From: Bauldia litoralis
GTDB taxonomy: Bacteria > Pseudomonadota > Alphaproteobacteria > Rhizobiales > Kaistiaceae
Length of the DNA stretch: 64,000 nt
Assembly (NCBI RefSeq): GCF_900104485.1
Contig: NZ_FMXQ01000006.1
Coordinates: 248,001 to 312,000 of the forward strand
Reading direction: 5' to 3'
The position numbers and the translations under genes are program-made. Each line of letters begins with the position of its first letter. Positions within the stretch are counted from its first letter, which is position 1. This document shows, piece after piece, positions 9,554 through 17,456 of this stretch. The notes under the pieces are model-generated. The model was not told the origin of the DNA, ran no database searches, and saw only the letters and a list, made by a program, of their open reading frames with translations.

Positions 9554-10504
9554 ATGGACCCGCCAGAACATGCGCGGCCGCTTGTCGGTATCGCGCTCAA
9601 GGTCGCCTCGACGCTGTCATTCACTGCGATGGCCACGCTGATAAAGCTGGACAGCGCCCGCTATCCCATTGGCGAACTGGTGTTCTTCCGCAGCTTCTTC
9701 GCGCTGATCCCGGTCTTCGCCTGGGTGGCGTGGCGCGGGCAGTTTCCGGCGGTCTTCCACACCAAGCGATTCGGGCGGCATTTCGTCCGCTCGGTGACGG
9801 GGGGATGCACGATGTTCCTCGGCTTCACCGCGCTGTCGCTATTGCCGATCGCCGACGCCACCGCGATCGGCTATGCGGCGCCGCTGATGACGGTCGTGCT
9901 GGCTGTCCTGTTCCTCGGCGAGAAGGTGCGGATCTACCGCTGGTCGGCGGTGATCGTCGGTCTAATCGGGGTGCTGGTGATCCTGTCGGACTATGTCGGC
10001 CCGGATGTCGAGGCGGGCGCTACGGAGCGCAGCGCCATCGGAGCGATGATCGCCGTGGTCGGCGCCTTCCTGGGCGCGGTGACGTCGACCCAGGTGCGGG
10101 CCATGGTGCACACCGAGGGCGCTGGCACGATCGTCGTCTATTTCTCGCTGTTCACGTCGCTTTTCGGCCTGTTCACCTTGCCCTTCGGCTGGGTGATGCC
10201 GGACCTGTTCGGCATTCTCTCGCTGATCGCGGCGGGCGTTTTCGGCGGGCTGGGGCAGGTGCTGATGACCCAGAGCTTCCGCTATGGCGGCGCCTCGATG
10301 ATCGCGCCTTTCGACTACACGTCGATGATCTGGGCGCTGATCGTCAGCCTGCTGGTGTTCAACACCTGGCCGACGGAGCGGATGTTGCTCGGCACCGGGA
10401 TCGTGGTCGGCGCCGGGCTGTTCGTGATCTTCCGCGAGCGCTGGCTCGGGATCGAGCGGGCGCGGTCGAAGCGGGCACAGACCCCGACCACGCCGCTCAA
10501 CTGA
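9554..10504 (+). CDS. DMT family transporter (two EamA domains)
   Basis: Inner-membrane drug/metabolite transporter, 316 residues, with about ten hydrophobic helices arranged as two repeated EamA halves. The second half starts near residue 160 with AIGAMIAVVGAFLGAVTS. EamA proteins usually export amino acids, nucleotides or other small metabolites. The substrate is not evident. The start is ATG 9554 (MDPPEHARPL); no strong Shine-Dalgarno is seen. It is convergent with, and nearly abuts, the FAH-family gene (one base between the two stop codons). Confidence 0.87.
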   Translation: MDPPEHARPLVGIALKVASTLSFTAMATLIKLDSARYPIGELVFFRSFFALIPVFAWVAWRGQFPAVFHTKRFGRHFVRSVTGGCTMFLGFTALSLLPIADATAIGYAAPLMTVVLAVLFLGEKVRIYRWSAVIVGLIGVLVILSDYVGPDVEAGATERSAIGAMIAVVGAFLGAVTSTQVRAMVHTEGAGTIVVYFSLFTSLFGLFTLPFGWVMPDLFGILSLIAAGVFGGLGQVLMTQSFRYGGASMIAPFDYTSMIWALIVSLLVFNTWPTERMLLGTGIVVGAGLFVIFRERWLGIERARSKRAQTPTTPLN

Positions 10505-10505
10505 T

Positions 10506-11360
10506 TTACTTCTTCTTCTGCTTGACCACTGTCTGGGTCTGCTCACCGAGGCCTTCGATGCCCAGCGTGATGGTCTCGCCACCCTTGAGGAAGCGCGGCT
10601 TCGGCTTCATGCCCATGCCGACGCCCGGCGGGGTGCCGGTGGTGATGACGTCGCCGGCCTCGAGCAGCATGAACTGGCTGAGGTAGCTGACCAGGTGGGC
10701 GACGCCGAAGATCATCGTCGACGTGTTGCCGGTCTGCATGCGGCGACCGTTGACGTCGAGGAACATGTCGACGTTCTGGATGTCCTTGATCTCGTCGCGG
10801 GTCACCAACCACGGCCCGAGCGGACCGAAGGTCGGGCAGCCCTTGCCCTTGGTCCACTGACCACCGCGCTCGATCTGGTATTCGCGCTCCGACACGTCAT
10901 GGCAGACGGCGTAGCCGGCGACATGCGACAGCGCCTTCTTCTCGTCGATGTAGCTGCCGCCCTTGCCGATGATGACGGCGAGTTCGACTTCCCAGTCGGT
11001 CTTCTTCGAGCCCCTGGGCAGGAGCACGTCGTCATTCGGGCCGACAATGCAGCTCGGCGCCTTGTTGAAGACGATTGGCTCGGCCGGGATCGGCGAGTTG
11101 GTTTCCTTGGCGTGGTCGATGTAGTTCAGGCCGATGGCGATGAAATTGCGAACGCCGTTGACGCAGGGACCGATGCGGGTCCGCGGCGAGACCTTCGGCA
11201 GGCTGTCGATCTTCGCCTTCTTGACCTTGGCGATGGCGCCTGCGGCCAGCGTCGCAGGGGTGATGTCGTCGATGACGCCGGACAGGTCACGGATGACGCC
11301 GTCCTTGTCGAGGATGCCGGGCTTCTCGCGACCCTTGGGTCCGTAGCGGAGCAACTTCAT
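10506..11360 (-). CDS. Fumarylacetoacetate hydrolase (FAH) family protein
   Basis: 284-residue FAH-fold enzyme. It has the metal/substrate motif segments GLNYIDHAKET, VFNKAPSCIVGP, DWEVELAVIIGK (a metal-binding acidic residue), VCHDVSEREYQ and the C-terminal TGTPPGVGMGMKP. Members hydrolyse or isomerise 2-oxo-acid intermediates of aromatic or ureide catabolism, for example 2-hydroxyhepta-2,4-dienedioate isomerase, acylpyruvase or ureidoglycolate lyase. The tail KQKKK is basic and presumably unimportant. The specific substrate is unknown. The nearby RraA-, PanE- and CoxL-type genes fit a degradation locus. Confidence 0.88.
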   Translation of the reverse strand: MKLLRYGPKGREKPGILDKDGVIRDLSGVIDDITPATLAAGAIAKVKKAKIDSLPKVSPRTRIGPCVNGVRNFIAIGLNYIDHAKETNSPIPAEPIVFNKAPSCIVGPNDDVLLPRGSKKTDWEVELAVIIGKGGSYIDEKKALSHVAGYAVCHDVSEREYQIERGGQWTKGKGCPTFGPLGPWLVTRDEIKDIQNVDMFLDVNGRRMQTGNTSTMIFGVAHLVSYLSQFMLLEAGDVITTGTPPGVGMGMKPKPRFLKGGETITLGIEGLGEQTQTVVKQKKK

Positions 11361-11721
11361 GGCTTGTTCTCTTCTCCTTGAGGATTGTCGAGTTCAGGTG
11401 TCTGTCACGATGACGTCGTCGTCAGCGCGAATACTCCGGCCGGCGCTGGCGCCAGGCGAGGGGAGTCAGCAAGAGGGGCGTCTACGCTCGCCGCGCGCGC
11501 GAGATTCCATACAGCCTCGCCGGCCCGCGGCGTGACGCGCGAACCAAAAGCCTTGCGGCCCGATTTCCGGAGATGCAAGTTCCGCCCCTCGTTTGTGACG
11601 GAACTACCCCGTTCCTGTCGGCGGCTCAAGGTGTTCCCGGCTTATTTCAGCCGAAGCCCTCTCGGGAAGACGACTCAGAGCGATTGAAAAGGTCAGTACT
11701 ATTGACCGATAATGAGCGACC
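11361..11721. other. Intergenic region between FAH and LysE genes
   Basis: About 360 bp with no convincing gene. Short open frames on both strands lack ribosome sites and recognisable protein features. It must hold the divergent promoters of the FAH-family gene and lysE. The only clear structure is the inverted repeat just before lysE, listed separately. Confidence 0.5.
11691..11707. promoter_or_regulatory. Inverted repeat GGTCA-N7-TGACC upstream of lysE-type gene
   Basis: A perfect 5-bp dyad, ggtca-gtactat-tgacc, ends 14 nt before the LysE-family ATG. LysE-type exporters are often controlled by a LysR/ArgP or Lrp-type regulator that binds such dyads; none is encoded next door. An operator or activator site is an inference from position and symmetry only. 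Confidence 0.35.
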
Positions 11722-12318
11722 ATGACCCCAGACACGCTCCTGCCGCTTCTCGGTTTCGTCGTCGCCTTCACCGCGACGCCGGGCCCGAACAATCTGATGG
11801 TGCTGGTCTCCGGCGCGAACTGGGGGCTGAAGCGGACCGTGCCGCATATCGTCGGAATCGCGCTCGGCTTTCCGCTGATGATCATCGCGGTCGGCCTCGG
11901 TCTCGGCCAGGTGTTCGAGGCCTATCCGCTGGTGCATGACGTGCTCAAGTACATTGCCTTCGCCTATCTGCTGTTTCTCGCCTGGCGCATCGCGCAGGCG
12001 GGGAAGCCGCAGACGACGTCGGTGCGATCGCGCCCGCTCAACCTGTTCGAGGCGATGGCCTTCCAGTGGGTCAACCCGAAGGCCTGGGCGCTGGTGCTTG
12101 GCGCGACGGCGCTGTTCACCACGCCGGGCGGCGACCCGGTGGTCGAGATCGGCGTCATGGCCCTGATGTTCGGTCTCGTCTGCCTGCCGAACGGAATCGT
12201 ATGGGCGCTCTTCGGCAAGGCGATCGCCCGGTTTCTCTCCGACGACCGGCGACGGCGCATCTTCAACGTGAGCATGGCGGTGCTGCTGGTCGCCTCGGTT
12301 CTGCCAGCCCTGTTCTGA
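11722..12318 (+). CDS. LysE family translocator
   Basis: Inner-membrane amino-acid or homoserine-lactone exporter of the LysE/RhtB family, 198 residues with six hydrophobic segments. Family motifs are TATPGPNNLMVL near the N-terminus (the conserved Pro-Gly-Pro) and WVNPKAWALVLG in the middle. The start is ATG 11722. The gene stands alone between an inverted-repeat-bearing upstream region and mgtE, 115 bp downstream. The substrate cannot be told from sequence. Confidence 0.9.
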   Translation: MTPDTLLPLLGFVVAFTATPGPNNLMVLVSGANWGLKRTVPHIVGIALGFPLMIIAVGLGLGQVFEAYPLVHDVLKYIAFAYLLFLAWRIAQAGKPQTTSVRSRPLNLFEAMAFQWVNPKAWALVLGATALFTTPGGDPVVEIGVMALMFGLVCLPNGIVWALFGKAIARFLSDDRRRRIFNVSMAVLLVASVLPALF

Positions 12319-12433
12319 CGTAATTTCGTCGTTGTCCGGGCGATTAAGTCCGACAGAACCTCGACGACACCCACCCCCGCTGTACATAAGATGGGGTGGC
12401 AAGGCCGCACCGTCGCAGGCGAAGGGGGCAGGC

Positions 12434-13837
12434 ATGACAGACGCACCGACCATCGATCCGCGTGATCCCGAAGAGGGTGCCAGGCTCTTCGATCCCGATG
12501 AGCCGTGGGTGTCGCTGCGCGAGGCGCTGGAGGCGGACGATCCGCAACGCCTCGCCGCGATCTTCGAGGAACTCAGTCTCAGCGACGGCCTGAGGGCGCT
12601 GCTGCAGCTCGAGGCCGAGGAGCGGACCAGCGTGCTTGCGGCCCTGCCGCCGGAACTTGCCGCCGAGCTGATCACCGAGGCGCCGAACGAACAGGCGGTC
12701 GATCTCGTCGAGCACATGGAGGCGGGGGATGCCGCCGACATCATCGAGGAGCTGGATTCCGACATCCAGGCCGATGTCGTCGGTGAACTCGACAAGGATG
12801 ACGCCGACGCGATCCTGGCCGAGATGGAGCCGGAGGAGGCAGCGGAGGTCCTGCGCCTCGCCGAGTATGACGACGACACCGCCGGCGGCCTGATGATCGG
12901 CGAGACCTTCTCCTTCCCGAACACCGATACGGTTGGCGCGGTCATCCGCCGGCTGACCAGCGAGGACGAGGACTTCGAGCGCTATCGCGGCCAGCATCCG
13001 TACATCATCGACGAGGAAGGGCGGCTGATCGGCGTCGTTTCGCTGCGCAACCTCCTCACCGCCAAGCGTTCGACCGCCTTGCCCGACATCATGGTCGTGC
13101 CGATGTCGGTGACGACCGACACGCCTCTCGAGGACATTCAGGACCTGCTCGACGAGCATGAGTTTCTCGGCCTGCCGGTTATCGACAGCGAGGGGAAGCT
13201 GGTCGGCACCGTTTCACGCTCCGCGATCTCCGACGCCTTGCTCGAACGGTCCGAGAGCGAGAGCCTGAGGCGGCAGGGCGTCTTCGGCGACGAATTGCGG
13301 TCGATGCCGCTGATCCTGCGCTCGCGGCGGCGGTTGGCCTGGCTCAGCGCCAACATCATCCTCAACGTCATCGCCGCCAGCGTCATCTCCGTCTACGAGG
13401 AGACGATCGCCGCGGTCATCGCCATCGCGATCTTCCTGCCGATGGTTTCGGACATGAGCGGCTGCTCGGGCAACCAGTCGGTCGCGGTGTCGCTGCGCGA
13501 ACTGGCGCTTGGCCTGACCAAGCCGGTCGACGTCTTCCGGGTGTGGGCCAAGGAGGTCTCGGTCGGCGTCATCAACGGGGTCGTCCTCGGCATCCTGATC
13601 GGCATCGTCGCATGGATCTGGAAGGGTAATGCCTTCCTCGGGCTGGTGATCGGGCTGGCGCTGGCGATCAACACGGTGATCGCCGTCTCGATCGGCGGCG
13701 TGGTGCCGCTCTTGCTCAAGCGCTTCAACCAGGATCCGGCGGTCGCCTCCGGACCGTTGCTGACGACGATCACCGACGTTGCCGGCTTCTTCCTCGTCCT
13801 CAGCCTCGCGACGCTGATGATGCCGCTGCTGGTCTAG
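12434..13837 (+). CDS. mgtE: Magnesium transporter MgtE
   Basis: 467-residue Mg2+ channel. In order it has a cytosolic acidic MgtE_N superhelical domain (about residues 30-130, LSDGLRALLQLEAEER), a CBS pair (about 135-260, ending LGLPVIDSEGKLVGTVSR) and a C-terminal membrane domain of five helices (about 290-460). The N and CBS domains sense cytosolic Mg2+ and gate the pore in characterised MgtE. The start is ATG 12434 with GAAGGGGG 5 nt upstream; the frame extends further back but those codons lie between genes. I saw no Mg2+ riboswitch fold in the 115 bp upstream. Confidence 0.93.
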   Translation: MTDAPTIDPRDPEEGARLFDPDEPWVSLREALEADDPQRLAAIFEELSLSDGLRALLQLEAEERTSVLAALPPELAAELITEAPNEQAVDLVEHMEAGDAADIIEELDSDIQADVVGELDKDDADAILAEMEPEEAAEVLRLAEYDDDTAGGLMIGETFSFPNTDTVGAVIRRLTSEDEDFERYRGQHPYIIDEEGRLIGVVSLRNLLTAKRSTALPDIMVVPMSVTTDTPLEDIQDLLDEHEFLGLPVIDSEGKLVGTVSRSAISDALLERSESESLRRQGVFGDELRSMPLILRSRRRLAWLSANIILNVIAASVISVYEETIAAVIAIAIFLPMVSDMSGCSGNQSVAVSLRELALGLTKPVDVFRVWAKEVSVGVINGVVLGILIGIVAWIWKGNAFLGLVIGLALAINTVIAVSIGGVVPLLLKRFNQDPAVASGPLLTTITDVAGFFLVLSLATLMMPLLV

Positions 13838-13905
13838 CCGGACGTTGCATCGTTCGGTTCCGCGTGGTGCTATCCGGCCCAGGATGGGAACGGTGGAGAC
13901 GAGCG

Positions 13906-14352
13906 ATGCGGAAACTGGTGTTGATGTCCCTGGTCGGCCTTGCGGCGGTTGTCGGCCTGACGACGGCCCGAGCCGACGACGCGGCGACGGTTGCGGCGGT
14001 CAACGCCTCGTCCAATGCGCTGGACGCGGCGTTCGGAGCGCGCGACATCGCGGCGATCCGCGCGCTGATGACCCCCGACCACATCTCGGTGACGCCCTAT
14101 TACGACGGACCGCAGACCGTCGACGACCAGATCGCGTCGCTCGACGAACTCTCCTATGGGGGAACGATCATCGGGGAACCGTCGGTCGCGTTCCTGTCGC
14201 CGGACGTGGCGTTGCGGACCTTCGCCATCGACCTCAAGGGCAGCTTCAAGGGCGAACCGTTGCCGGCCCACGCCTTCGTCAACGAGACGCTGGTCAGGCG
14301 CGACGGGAAGTGGATCGAGGCCTTCTTCCAGATCACGACGCTGAAGCCGTAG
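13906..14352 (+). CDS. Exported NTF2-like / DUF4440 protein
   Basis: 148 residues. It has a clear signal peptide (MRKLVLMSLVGLAAVVG... ending ARA-DD) followed by an NTF2-like cone-fold domain of the SnoaL/DUF4440 type. That domain shows as ALDAAFGARDIAAIRALM, then ISVTPYYDG, and ends RRDGKWIEAFFQITT. Such domains bind small ligands or act as unassigned hydrolases/isomerases; here it should be periplasmic. The ATG at 13906 has GGAG 7 nt upstream, so I prefer it to the GTG at 13864. The function is unknown. Confidence 0.8.
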   Translation: MRKLVLMSLVGLAAVVGLTTARADDAATVAAVNASSNALDAAFGARDIAAIRALMTPDHISVTPYYDGPQTVDDQIASLDELSYGGTIIGEPSVAFLSPDVALRTFAIDLKGSFKGEPLPAHAFVNETLVRRDGKWIEAFFQITTLKP

Positions 14353-14495
14353 GCGGCCGGGTCGGCGCTCAAGGTTAACGTCAGGCCATCGCGGCGACGG
14401 CGGTTTCGTCGCCGTCCGGTCAGCGTCGCGTCACAGAACTGTCTTTCGAATCAGCTACATGCGGGGCAGCGCAGACAGAAGCGGAGCGCTTCGCG

Positions 14496-15323
14496 ATGCT
14501 TGCCCCGACCGCCCCCCGGCACTTCCGGACCCTGTTCCTTTCCGATGTGCATCTCGGCTGCAGGGGATGCCAGGCCCCGTTGCTTCTCGATTTCCTCCGC
14601 TACCACGATGCCGAGACGGTCTATCTCGTCGGCGACATCGTCGACGGCTGGCGGCTGAAGCGCGGATGGTACTGGCCGCAGACCCATAACGACGTGGTCC
14701 AGAAGCTCCTGCGGAAAGGCCGCAAGGGCTCGCGCATGATCTACATCCCGGGCAATCATGACGACTTCCTCCGCGATTACGTCGGCACCCATTTCGGAGG
14801 CGTCGAGGTTATGGACCGGGCGCTGCACGAGACGGCGGACGGGCGGAAGCTGCTGGTCATCCACGGCGACGACTTCGACGTCGTGGTCCGGCATGCCAGG
14901 TGGCTCGCGCATCTCGGCGCCGGCGCCTACTCGACCGTGCTTGCCCTCAACACCGGCTTCAACCGCATGCGCCGCCGCCTTGGCCTCGGCTACTGGTCGC
15001 TGTCGGCCTGGCTCAAGCTTCGGGTCAAGAACGCGGTGAACTACATCGGCGCCTTCGAGGACGCGCTGGCCAAGGAAGCCAGGCGGGTGGGGGCGGACGG
15101 TGTGGTCTGCGGCCACATCCATCACGCCCGGATCGACGACAGCGACGGGTTCCAGTACGTCAACACCGGCGACTGGGTCGAAAGCTGCACGGCGGTGGCC
15201 GAGCACCACGACGGCCGGCTGGAGATCATCTACTGGACCGAGATCCGGGCCTCGGCCGACGAGATCGAAGAGGCCGGCGCCGGCACCGATGAAGACCGCA
15301 TCATGGTCGAGGCGGCGGAGTGA
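14496..15323 (+). CDS. LpxH-type metallophosphoesterase (UDP-2,3-diacylglucosamine diphosphatase family)
   Basis: 275-residue calcineurin-like phosphoesterase of the COG2908 group. All metal motifs are visible: SDVHLG (residues 16-21), GDIVDGW, GNHDD, HGDDFD and GHIHHA. LpxH cleaves UDP-2,3-diacylglucosamine in lipid A synthesis, but many alphaproteobacteria use LpxI for that step. The stop overlaps the glycosyltransferase GTG start, so the two are translationally coupled. The pair may act on an envelope glycolipid rather than in core lipid A synthesis; that is inference. Start ATG 14496. Confidence 0.85.
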   Translation: MLAPTAPRHFRTLFLSDVHLGCRGCQAPLLLDFLRYHDAETVYLVGDIVDGWRLKRGWYWPQTHNDVVQKLLRKGRKGSRMIYIPGNHDDFLRDYVGTHFGGVEVMDRALHETADGRKLLVIHGDDFDVVVRHARWLAHLGAGAYSTVLALNTGFNRMRRRLGLGYWSLSAWLKLRVKNAVNYIGAFEDALAKEARRVGADGVVCGHIHHARIDDSDGFQYVNTGDWVESCTAVAEHHDGRLEIIYWTEIRASADEIEEAGAGTDEDRIMVEAAE

Positions 15324-16366
15324 AACTCCTTATCGCCACCGACGCGTGGCGGCCGCAGGTGAACGGTGTCGTCCGGACCCTTGAGCGGGTGAGCGAGGAA
15401 CTGGGGCGGGCAGGCGTCGCGGTGACGATGCTGACGCCGGCCGATTTCCGCACCATGCCGATGCCGACCTATCCGGAGATCCGATTGGCTCTGGCGCTGC
15501 CCGGGACGATCGCCAAAAAGGCCGCGGCGATGGCGCCGGACGGGGTGCATATCGCGACCGAGGGGCCGATCGGCTATGCCATCCGTCGCTGGTGCCTGGC
15601 GACGGCGCGGCCGTTCACGACCTCCTTCCACACCCGCTTTCCGGAATATCTCGCGGCCCGGCTGCCGGTTCCGCCCAAGGCCAGCTACGCGGTGCTGCGG
15701 CGGTTCCACAATGCGGGACGCGGCTGCATGGTGGCGACCCGGACGCTGGAAACCGAGCTTGCCGAGCGCGGCTTCACCAATCTCCTGCCGTGGTCGCGGG
15801 GCGTCGACGCCGAACTCTTCCGTCCGCGCCCGGACCTTCGCACGACCGACCGGCAACGACCGGTCTTTCTCTTTGTCGGCCGGGTCGCGGTCGAGAAGAA
15901 TATCCGCGCCTTTCTTGAACTCGACCTGCCCGGCATCAAGCGGGTGGTCGGCGACGGGCCGGCGATGAGCGAATTGCGGACCGCGTTTCCCGATGCCGAA
16001 TTCGCCGGCACCCTGACCGGCGAAGCGCTGGCCCAGGCCTATGCCGATGCCGATGTCTTCGTCTTCCCGAGCCGCACCGACACCTATGGAATCGTCCTGC
16101 TCGAAGCCCTTGCCTCCGGTCTGCCGGTTGCGGCGTTTCCGGTGCCCGGTCCGGCCGACGTGATCGGCGACTCGAACGTCGGCGTTCTCGACGAGGATCT
16201 CGGCAAGGCGGCGGTCGCGGCCCTGGCGATCTCGCGGGACGACTGCCGGGCCTTCGCCCTTCGCCATAGCTGGGCGGCCTGCGCGCGCCAGTTCCTCGAC
16301 AATGTCGTGACGGCGCAGGACCTCGGTCGCGATTTCGTGCCTCTTGCCGAGGCCGCGGCCCACTGA
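15320..16366 (+). CDS. Glycosyltransferase family 4-type (GT-B) protein
   Basis: 348 residues of the GT-B fold. The N-half has the acceptor loop TDAWRPQVNGVVRTL and the C-half has the nucleotide-sugar site FVGRVAVEKN and the E-x7-E stretch RTDTYGIVLLEALASG. It resembles the alpha-mannosyl/glucosyl lipid transferases of the GT4 family. The start is GTG 15320, overlapping the phosphoesterase stop by 4 nt. The product is probably a glycosylated membrane lipid; donor and acceptor are unknown. Confidence 0.88.
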   Translation: MKLLIATDAWRPQVNGVVRTLERVSEELGRAGVAVTMLTPADFRTMPMPTYPEIRLALALPGTIAKKAAAMAPDGVHIATEGPIGYAIRRWCLATARPFTTSFHTRFPEYLAARLPVPPKASYAVLRRFHNAGRGCMVATRTLETELAERGFTNLLPWSRGVDAELFRPRPDLRTTDRQRPVFLFVGRVAVEKNIRAFLELDLPGIKRVVGDGPAMSELRTAFPDAEFAGTLTGEALAQAYADADVFVFPSRTDTYGIVLLEALASGLPVAAFPVPGPADVIGDSNVGVLDEDLGKAAVAALAISRDDCRAFALRHSWAACARQFLDNVVTAQDLGRDFVPLAEAAAH

Positions 16367-16378
16367 TATCCGGCGGGC

Positions 16379-17365
16379 ATGTCCGAGCCGGCCCTGCCTT
16401 CCATCCATGATATTCATCGCGCGCGAGACCGCATCGCCGGCCATGCCGTGCAGACGCCGCTGCTGGTCAACCCTATCCTCGACGCGCGGCTCGGTGGCCG
16501 GATCCTGCTCAAATGCGAGACGCTGCAGCGGACCGGCTCGTTCAAGTTTCGCGGCGCCTGCAATGCGGTTTCGGCGCTGGGCGAAGCAGGGCGGGCGAGG
16601 GGCGTCGTTGCGGCTTCCTCGGGAAACCATGCGCAAGGGGTTGCCGAGGCCGCCCGGCTTTTCGGCGTCGCCGCGACGATCGTGATGCCGTCGGACGCGC
16701 CCGCCATCAAGCTGGAGCGCACCCGGCGAAGCGGCGCGACGGTCGTCACCTATGACCGGGTCAGCGGCGACCGCGATGCGGTGGCCAGGGAGATTGTCGA
16801 GCGGACCGGCGGCGCCCTGATCCACCCGTTCAACAACGCCGATGTCATCGCCGGCCAGGGGACGGTCGGCCTGGAAATCGTCGATGAAGCCAGGGCGAGG
16901 GGACTGGCGCCGGATGCGGTGGTGGTGCCGTGCAGCGGCGGCGGCCTGTCGGCCGGCGTCGGCCTTGCGGTTCGCGACGGTTTCCCCGACTGCGGCCTTG
17001 TCCTTGTCGAGCCGCGGGACTTCGACGACTACGGTCGCTCGCTCCGCGACGGACGGATCGTTGCCAATGCGTCGACCTCCGGTTCGATCTGCGATGCTCT
17101 GATGGCGCCGGCGCCGGGCTCGATCAGCTTCGCGCTCAACCGCGACAACGTGGCGGCAGCGGTGACCGTGGACGATGACGACGTGCTTTCGGCGATCGCA
17201 TTTGCCTTCCGCGAACTGAAGCTGGTGGTCGAGCCGGGCGGGGCCGTCGCGCTTGCCGCGCTGCTATCCGGCAAGGTCGACTGCCGCGACCGGACGGTCG
17301 TCGCGGTGCTGTCCGGCGGCAACATCGACGAAGCGATCCTGGCCCGGGCGCTAGCCACAGGTTGA
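16379..17365 (+). CDS. Threonine/serine dehydratase family (fold-type II PLP enzyme)
   Basis: 328-residue PLP enzyme of the threonine deaminase / serine racemase / hydroxyaspartate dehydratase group. The PLP lysine is K56 in GSFKFRGACNA, SSGNHAQGVAEAA follows, and the glycine-rich phosphate loop is CSGGGLSAG. There is no C-terminal ACT domain, so it is the catabolic or serine-racemase type rather than full-length biosynthetic IlvA. The start is ATG 16379, 12 nt after the glycosyltransferase stop. An MFS gene follows. Confidence 0.88.
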   Translation: MSEPALPSIHDIHRARDRIAGHAVQTPLLVNPILDARLGGRILLKCETLQRTGSFKFRGACNAVSALGEAGRARGVVAASSGNHAQGVAEAARLFGVAATIVMPSDAPAIKLERTRRSGATVVTYDRVSGDRDAVAREIVERTGGALIHPFNNADVIAGQGTVGLEIVDEARARGLAPDAVVVPCSGGGLSAGVGLAVRDGFPDCGLVLVEPRDFDDYGRSLRDGRIVANASTSGSICDALMAPAPGSISFALNRDNVAAAVTVDDDDVLSAIAFAFRELKLVVEPGGAVALAALLSGKVDCRDRTVVAVLSGGNIDEAILARALATG

Positions 17366-17456
17366 AGCCGGCTCGCCATGCACCGTGTTTGCGGTTAGCA
17401 TCGCGCTTCCGGGCCGGGCTGTCCTCCTGGCGCTCTCCATCGCGATCTTGAGACCC

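Noticed and set aside
12319-12433. Mg2+ riboswitch upstream of mgtE
   Set aside because: The 115-bp leader shows no recognisable M-box or ykoK-type conserved blocks.
14396-14416. GACGGCG-N7-CGCCGTC hairpin as terminator of the NTF2-like gene
   Set aside because: There is no T-run after the stem, and short GC-rich hairpins are common in this DNA.
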